From contig NZ_FNGW01000003.1 in NCBI RefSeq assembly GCF_900103615.1, positions 186,001 to 250,000 on the forward strand: DNA of 64,000 nt, in the 5' to 3' direction. Below the pieces are notes generated by a model. It had not been told where the DNA came from, made no database searches, and saw nothing but the letters and a program-made list of their open reading frames with translations. The position numbers and the translations under genes are program-made. This DNA is from Romboutsia lituseburensis DSM 797 (lineage in GTDB: Bacteria; Bacillota; Clostridia; Peptostreptococcales; Peptostreptococcaceae). Shown here in pieces: positions 59,738 to 64,000 of this stretch; position 1 is the first letter of the stretch, and each line of letters begins with the position of its first letter.

Positions 59738-61003
59738 ATGAGCAGTATAGGATACTTAACAGAATCTGCAAAATATTTTACAAAGGAAGAGGCAATCCAA
59801 GAAGCGAAGAGGTGCACATTATGTGAAGAGGCACATTGTAGCAAAGGTTGTCCAATTGGAAGTAATCCGAGAGAATTTATAGAACTTGTAGCTAAAGAAA
59901 AAATTCAGGATGCTATAGAACTTTTAAGAGAAAATAATCCGTTAGCTGGAATATGCTCAAGAGTTTGTCCCTATGAAACATATTGTGTTGGAGGATGCAA
60001 AAAAACATCTCTTAAAGAGCCAATAATGATACCATTTATTCAAAAGTTTTTAACTGAACATGAAAAGGACACAAATACTATAATAAAGAAAGAATCGATA
60101 GAACTATCAAGTGGCAAAAAAATTGCTATAATAGGATCTGGTCCATCTGGTCTTTCTGCTGCAGCATCTTTAGCAAAAAAAGGACATAAAGTAGTTGTAT
60201 TTGAAGCTAGAGAAGATGTGGGAGGGTGGTTAAGTTATGGTATACCTCCTCATAGATTACCAAAGGAAATAATAAAAGAAGATGTAGAATATATAGAGAG
60301 TTTGGGAGTAGAGTTTATAACTAACTGTAGCATAGGAGATGACAAAACATTCGATGATTTAAGAAAAGGTGGATTTGATGCATTTCTAGTGTGTACAGGA
60401 TTTAATAAAGGAAGAATATTAAAAGTAAAAGGACATGAGCTTAATGGTGTGTACGATGCGGTTAGTTTTTTAGCAGAAGCTAAGAGTAAAGATGGAAACA
60501 TACCTACAGGTAAAAGTGCTATAATAATCGGTGGCGGAGATGTTGGTATGGATTGTGGTACGACAGCAAAGCTTATCGGGTATGATAAGGTAAGAGTTGT
60601 AGTTAGGGGTCCATTAGAAGAAATGACTGCAAGTAAGAAAGAGTTAAATTATTTACATAAAGTTAAAGTACCTGTATTTGATAACTTTGATTCAGTTCAA
60701 ATAATTGGAGATAAAGATAATAAAGTTTGTGCTATGGAATTTAAAGGCGTAGATGATGGATCTAAATTAATATTAGATGCTGACACAGTTATATTTGCTG
60801 TAGGGCAGATGTCAGATGGAATTGAAAAAATTGCTCCTGTTGAAACTGATGATAGAGGAATTGTTATAACAAATAACTTTAAAACTAATATAGATGATAT
60901 ATTTGCAACAGGTGATATAGTAAAAGGAGATAAAACTGCTTGCTATGCAACTGCTCTTGGAAAAAGAGTAGCAATTGCAATAGACGAGTACTTAGCTAAG
61001 TAA
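59738..61003 (+). CDS. NAD(P)H-dependent flavoprotein, GltD/PreT-like
   Basis: 421-residue pyridine-nucleotide:FAD oxidoreductase. The N-terminal iron-sulfur domain has CTLCEEAHCSKGCP and CSRVCPYETYCVGGC (about 25-91), as in the small subunit of glutamate synthase. The FAD motif IIGSGPSGLSAAASLAKKGHKV and NADPH motif IIGGGDVGMDCGTTAKLIG follow. Since no large glutamate synthase subunit gene is adjacent, it is probably a stand-alone enzyme such as a PreT or SudA-like type, delivering electrons to an unknown acceptor. GGGGGA precedes the ATG. Confidence 0.85.
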   Translation: MSSIGYLTESAKYFTKEEAIQEAKRCTLCEEAHCSKGCPIGSNPREFIELVAKEKIQDAIELLRENNPLAGICSRVCPYETYCVGGCKKTSLKEPIMIPFIQKFLTEHEKDTNTIIKKESIELSSGKKIAIIGSGPSGLSAAASLAKKGHKVVVFEAREDVGGWLSYGIPPHRLPKEIIKEDVEYIESLGVEFITNCSIGDDKTFDDLRKGGFDAFLVCTGFNKGRILKVKGHELNGVYDAVSFLAEAKSKDGNIPTGKSAIIIGGGDVGMDCGTTAKLIGYDKVRVVVRGPLEEMTASKKELNYLHKVKVPVFDNFDSVQIIGDKDNKVCAMEFKGVDDGSKLILDADTVIFAVGQMSDGIEKIAPVETDDRGIVITNNFKTNIDDIFATGDIVKGDKTACYATALGKRVAIAIDEYLAK

Positions 61004-61027
61004 ATTAAATATTTAAATAAATTTTTT

Positions 61028-61063
61028 AGCTATTTTAAGGTAAAACTTAAAGTAGCTTTTTTT
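61028..61063 (+). terminator. Intrinsic terminator
   Basis: AGCTATTTTAAG pairs (one G-T) with CTTAAAGTAGCT (61028-61039 with 61046-61057), followed by T7. Confidence 0.83.
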
Positions 61064-61241
61064 CATATATACAATTATAATAAAAGGATTATTAAGTTTA
61101 AAATTGCATTTTATATTAAAAAGTAATAATATTAATTAAAGAAAAATTCAGAAAATAATTTTTAAGATATAAAAATAAAGTTAAAATCATATAAATATAT
61201 TTATTAAAGAATTATTATGAGTTGTTAAATGGGGGAATGTA

Positions 61242-62225
61242 ATGAAAGAATTAAAAAACAAAAACTTTATATGTACAAAAGATGGAACTCTAAATAAAGA
61301 ATCTATAGGGTGGAGTAGAAAGATATTTTCAAATTGTGATATAGATAGTGGATATTTTAGGAAAAAAATATGGAATCATTATATGTGGATGAGCGACAAA
61401 TACATATGTGCATTTGCTATAGTAAAACTTGATTATGCAGGATTAATTTTTATAGACTTTTATGACTTAGAGGAAAAAAGGGAGATACATAAAAATATTA
61501 CAATACCTTTATGTAATGGGATGATAATACACAACTCAGTAGGGTCTTATGCTCATTATCAAAACAAAGATATGTATTTTAACATAATAAGAGTACATGA
61601 AAAGCTACATGTTATGATTAAATGGAATGAAATAGATATAGATGCTAATTTTATATTACAAAAAGAGTCATTAAATGTATTAGTACCGTGGAGTGATAAA
61701 AAATATCACTATACATCAAAACAACTACCTCTAAAATCAAAGGGATATATATGCATAGGTCAAGATGAAAATGAAACTTTTAATTTAGAAGATTCTATAG
61801 GTTTTATTGATTACGGAAGGGGAATATGGGAAAGAGAAAAATCTTGGTATTGGTTAACTTGTGGATTTAAAAATGAAGATTTGAAAGTTGGACTAAACTT
61901 AGGTGGGAAATGGACTGACAATACAGGCGTAAATGAAAATGGTATAAAAATAAATGGTATCTTACATAAGATATATAGTGATGTTAACTTTGAAAAAATA
62001 GATGAAAATACTTGGTCTATAAAAAATAATCAAAATGAAGAAGAACAAATAGATTTGATATTTAAAGTAGAGTCTATAAATGATAAAAAAAATAATAAAT
62101 TATTAGTCAAATCAAGTCTAAAACAGCATATAGGAAGGATAAATGGAGAAGTTAAAGTAAATGATGAAACTATTAAATTTAACGATGTTATCTGTTGGTT
62201 TGAAGACCACTATGCAAAATGGTAA
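61242..62225 (+). CDS. DUF2804-family protein
   Basis: 327-residue protein of the DUF2804 family. Visible: IGWSRKIFSNCDIDSGYFRKK-type opening, WNHYMWMSDKYICAFAIVKLDYAG, and a long series of alternating strands (LYWLTCGFKNEDLKVGLNLGG region) consistent with a beta-rich fold. No signal peptide. GGGGGA precedes the ATG. A half-site CodY-like match (12 of 15) is present at 61145 upstream. Function unknown. Confidence 0.75.
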   Translation: MKELKNKNFICTKDGTLNKESIGWSRKIFSNCDIDSGYFRKKIWNHYMWMSDKYICAFAIVKLDYAGLIFIDFYDLEEKREIHKNITIPLCNGMIIHNSVGSYAHYQNKDMYFNIIRVHEKLHVMIKWNEIDIDANFILQKESLNVLVPWSDKKYHYTSKQLPLKSKGYICIGQDENETFNLEDSIGFIDYGRGIWEREKSWYWLTCGFKNEDLKVGLNLGGKWTDNTGVNENGIKINGILHKIYSDVNFEKIDENTWSIKNNQNEEEQIDLIFKVESINDKKNNKLLVKSSLKQHIGRINGEVKVNDETIKFNDVICWFEDHYAKW

Positions 62226-62230
62226 ATTAA

Positions 62231-62278
62231 AAATATACTGAGTTAAAATAAAAATATATTTTAACTCAGTATATTTTT
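62231..62278. terminator. Bidirectional terminator between convergent genes
   Basis: AAATATACTGAGTTAAAATA pairs perfectly with the 20-nt 3' arm (62231-62250 with 62257-62276), flanked by A- and T-runs. Confidence 0.88.
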
Positions 62279-62288
62279 ATGCTAATCA

Positions 62289-63353
62289 TTATCTAAGCCA
62301 AGGTGGATTACCTGGGACAAAAACTCTATTTCCAAATTTCTTTTTAAATTCTTTTAAAGCCTCATCAATAAGAGCTTTATTATTTTTAAATGTAGTTGCA
62401 TTTTTTATGGTTTCTAAGTCTTGGCTAAATGGACAAGCTGAAATACACATACCGCAATCTGTACCTAAATATCTCCATTTTGTGTAGCATGATTCATGAT
62501 CTATTACCCAATTATATTCTCCTAAGTTACTGATTTTATTATCATTACTTAATGAATGAGAAGGGCAGTTGAATGAACATTTTTTACACTCATTGCAAAA
62601 ATCCTCTAATCCAAAGTCTTCATAGCCATCTTCCTCAAGTTCTAAATCAGTAGTAACTACACCTAGTCTTAGTCTAGAACCATATATTTTGTTAGTTAAA
62701 ATAGCATTTCTACCAATATCTCCAAGACCTGCATCACGAGCTAAAAGTACTGGCATAACTAAATAGTTAGCATCCATGTGATTTCTAGCTTCATATCCAA
62801 GACTTCTTATAAAATAACTAAGAATCATACCTACAATAGATGCATCTACGTAACACTTGCTAGTTTCTATGACTTCACAAATCATAGGAGACCTATTTAT
62901 CATTTCTTTGTTCATTTCACATCCAAATACAATTGCATACTTATGATTTAGATTAACTTCTTCACCATAGTTTTCCTCATGACGACCTCTATGAGTATAT
63001 ATATGTGATTCATTTAATTTAGTAATTCCCACAACACAAGCTCCATATTGTTTAGCAAATCCTTTTAATTTTTTAGTAATTGCTTTAGGATTTGTTTCAA
63101 CCTTTGGTGAATTAACTTCTTTTTCACATAGATGTCTTATATCTTCTAAAAATTCAAAAGCACAGCTAGGCATTTTTGAATTTATTTCATTATAAGTCAT
63201 AGTACCTTCCTCACATAAGTTAGGTCTAGATCTTAAACTATCATCAATTTCTTGTTTATCTGGATGTTTTGAATAATAATCTTGATAAGCTGAACTTCCC
63301 TTTTGATAGCTTGCTCTTGCAAACATAGTGTCTCTTTCGTCTATTCTCTTCAT
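62289..63353 (-). CDS. QueG/reductive-dehalogenase-like iron-sulfur protein
   Basis: 354-residue cytosolic protein with a C-terminal ferredoxin-like domain: CNECKKCSFNCP and CGMCISACP give two 4Fe-4S clusters. The middle (RDAGLGDIGRNAILTNKIYGSRLRLGVV) matches the core of epoxyqueuosine reductase QueG and of reductive dehalogenases, both corrinoid enzymes. The N-terminal IDERDTMFARASYQKGS is a familiar opening of dehalogenase-like proteins of Clostridia. No Tat signal or membrane anchor, so it is not a respiratory dehalogenase. A corrinoid cofactor is inferred from the family. Single gene; the ATG has GGGGGA upstream. Confidence 0.82.
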   Translation of the reverse strand: MKRIDERDTMFARASYQKGSSAYQDYYSKHPDKQEIDDSLRSRPNLCEEGTMTYNEINSKMPSCAFEFLEDIRHLCEKEVNSPKVETNPKAITKKLKGFAKQYGACVVGITKLNESHIYTHRGRHEENYGEEVNLNHKYAIVFGCEMNKEMINRSPMICEVIETSKCYVDASIVGMILSYFIRSLGYEARNHMDANYLVMPVLLARDAGLGDIGRNAILTNKIYGSRLRLGVVTTDLELEEDGYEDFGLEDFCNECKKCSFNCPSHSLSNDNKISNLGEYNWVIDHESCYTKWRYLGTDCGMCISACPFSQDLETIKNATTFKNNKALIDEALKEFKKKFGNRVFVPGNPPWLR

Positions 63354-63609
63354 AATGTATCCCCCTAAATGACATTATTTTGTATAATACAATTATATAA
63401 TAAAATACATATATTTACAAAAAATGAAAAAACTAAAAGTTAGATTATAATTTTATGGAATAGCTATTTCTATTAATTGAAATTTAAATATCAGAAAAGT
63501 AAGTATACTAATTGATATCTTTATAATGAATATTTTATATAACAAAATGCAATATATAGTTTACATTTTGTTATACTTATCATACTATATGTAATATAGG
63601 GAGGTTTTT

Positions 63610-63804
63610 ATGAAAAATAAAAGAATGAAAATAGCTCGTATTGAATGTGATATGAAGCAAGACGATCTAGCCAAAGCAGTAGGGGTAACAAGGCAGACGA
63701 TTGGTTTGATAGAGGCAGGAAACTATAATCCAACTCTAAATCTTTGTATTGCAATATGTAAAGCTTTAGGGAAAACCTTAGATGATTTATTTTGGGAGGA
63801 ATAG
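63610..63804 (+). CDS. XRE-family small DNA-binding protein
   Basis: 64-residue protein that is essentially one helix-turn-helix: RMKIARIECDMKQDDLAKAVG and VTRQTIGLIEAGNYNPTLNLC followed by AICKALGKTLDDLFWEE, the YozG type. GGGAGG lies before the ATG. The stop is two bases before the next ATG, an arrangement repeated in many Firmicutes, where the small XRE repressor accompanies a membrane protein. Confidence 0.92.
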   Translation: MKNKRMKIARIECDMKQDDLAKAVGVTRQTIGLIEAGNYNPTLNLCIAICKALGKTLDDLFWEE

Positions 63805-63806
63805 AG

Positions 63807-64000
63807 ATGAATAATATTAAAAATCAAGACGAAAGAGTTTTAGCTCAAAGAAGAAAAATTCAAAGTGATGGATTTCAATTATTAATATATGGATTGTTTT
63901 TAGTAATTATAGTACAGATGTTTTTTTTTCAAGCTCCACCGAGTCAATATTCAGGAGAACTTTTATGTTTAATAGGTGCTGGGTTTTATAATCTTATACG
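63807..64000 (+). CDS. Membrane protein partner of XRE regulator (partial)
   Basis: The frame from ATG 63807 runs off the window at 64000. It begins MNNIKNQDERVLAQRRKIQS, then a hydrophobic helix GFQLLIYGLFLVIIVQMFFF, and a second hydrophobic stretch (LLCLIGAGFYNLI) is starting. This fits the DUF6773-type membrane proteins paired with YozG-like regulators. GGGAGG of the preceding gene's end is the probable ribosome binding site. Two genes in one operon. Confidence 0.75.
   Translation, partial: MNNIKNQDERVLAQRRKIQSDGFQLLIYGLFLVIIVQMFFFQAPPSQYSGELLCLIGAGFYNLI

Noticed and set aside
59738-61003. Glutamate synthase small subunit
   Set aside because: Domain architecture fits, but no large subunit gene is adjacent; a stand-alone GltD/PreT-like enzyme is the safer call.
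1-64000. CRISPR arrays, rRNA, tRNA, prophage or insertion sequences
   Set aside because: I looked for regularly spaced direct repeats, tRNA-like cloverleaves, conserved rRNA blocks, phage structural genes and transposases and found none. The only dispersed repeats are the short modular elements described.

Overview
The window is low-GC, densely coded DNA (A/T-rich third codon positions and spacers, strong GGAGG-type ribosome binding sites, frequent T-run terminators). An alpha/beta small acid-soluble spore protein, a complete [FeFe]-hydrogenase maturation set, a Ptb/Buk acyl-phosphate pathway, CodY-type boxes and a CD3324-type HTH protein point to an anaerobic, spore-forming Clostridia member, most likely Peptostreptococcaceae (Clostridioides/Romboutsia/Paraclostridium relatives). 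That placement is inferred from gene content only. I saw no rRNA, tRNA, CRISPR array, transposase or prophage genes; the region reads as chromosomal core with accessory spots.

Layout. 0.2-12.5 kb: a GH42 beta-galactosidase, then an [FeFe]-hydrogenase with HydE, HydG and HydF, then galK-galE-galT-galM. Lactose/galactoside hydrolysis and the Leloir pathway thus flank the machinery that disposes of fermentation electrons as H2. 12.7-20 kb: a class V aminotransferase, a cobalamin riboswitch with terminator controlling a lone BtuF-like lipoprotein, an AraC regulator, a DUF2156 protein, a Crp/Fnr regulator and a cation/proton antiporter. 20.2-22.6 kb: a 16-codon leader ORF running into a 15-bp perfect hairpin, followed by an overlapping pair, a CD3324-type HTH protein and a short MutS2-like ATPase. 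22.7-30.4 kb: L,D-transpeptidase, CBS/CorC protein, YczE-type membrane protein, ABC exporter, GHL10-type hydrolase, a GME-fold-like protein, a lipoprotein and the spore protein. 30.8-42.2 kb: TldD/TldE, a CGGC-like protein, an amino-acid permease, an arginase-like protein, an EEP-family phosphatase, MarR plus an AhpD-like protein, a lone rhodanese, a class D beta-lactamase, a BI-1-like membrane protein and an alpha/beta hydrolase.

42.2-50.3 kb holds the most coherent metabolic unit: CoA-acylating aldehyde dehydrogenase, phosphate acyltransferase, acyl kinase, Na+/solute symporter, APC permease and class III aminotransferase, preceded by a perfect CodY box. Read as a pathway, an imported amine would be transaminated to an aldehyde, oxidised to an acyl-CoA, converted to an acyl-phosphate and cashed in for ATP. 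The substrate is not determined by the sequence. 50.5-64 kb: M20 dipeptidase, stand-alone SIR2-like protein, SstT-like transporter, DUF554, an unknown protein, an ABC-2 transporter pair, a tiny acidic protein, a GltD-like flavoprotein, DUF2804, a QueG/reductive-dehalogenase-like iron-sulfur protein, and an XRE/membrane-protein pair cut by the window end.

Running through the spacers is a modular interspersed repeat: a 5' module with a DnaA-box-like TGTGGATAA and, in full copies, a GC-rich 3' hairpin module. I find three full copies and up to four partial or decayed ones, mostly right after terminators; one sits inside the amine/acyl-phosphate gene cluster.
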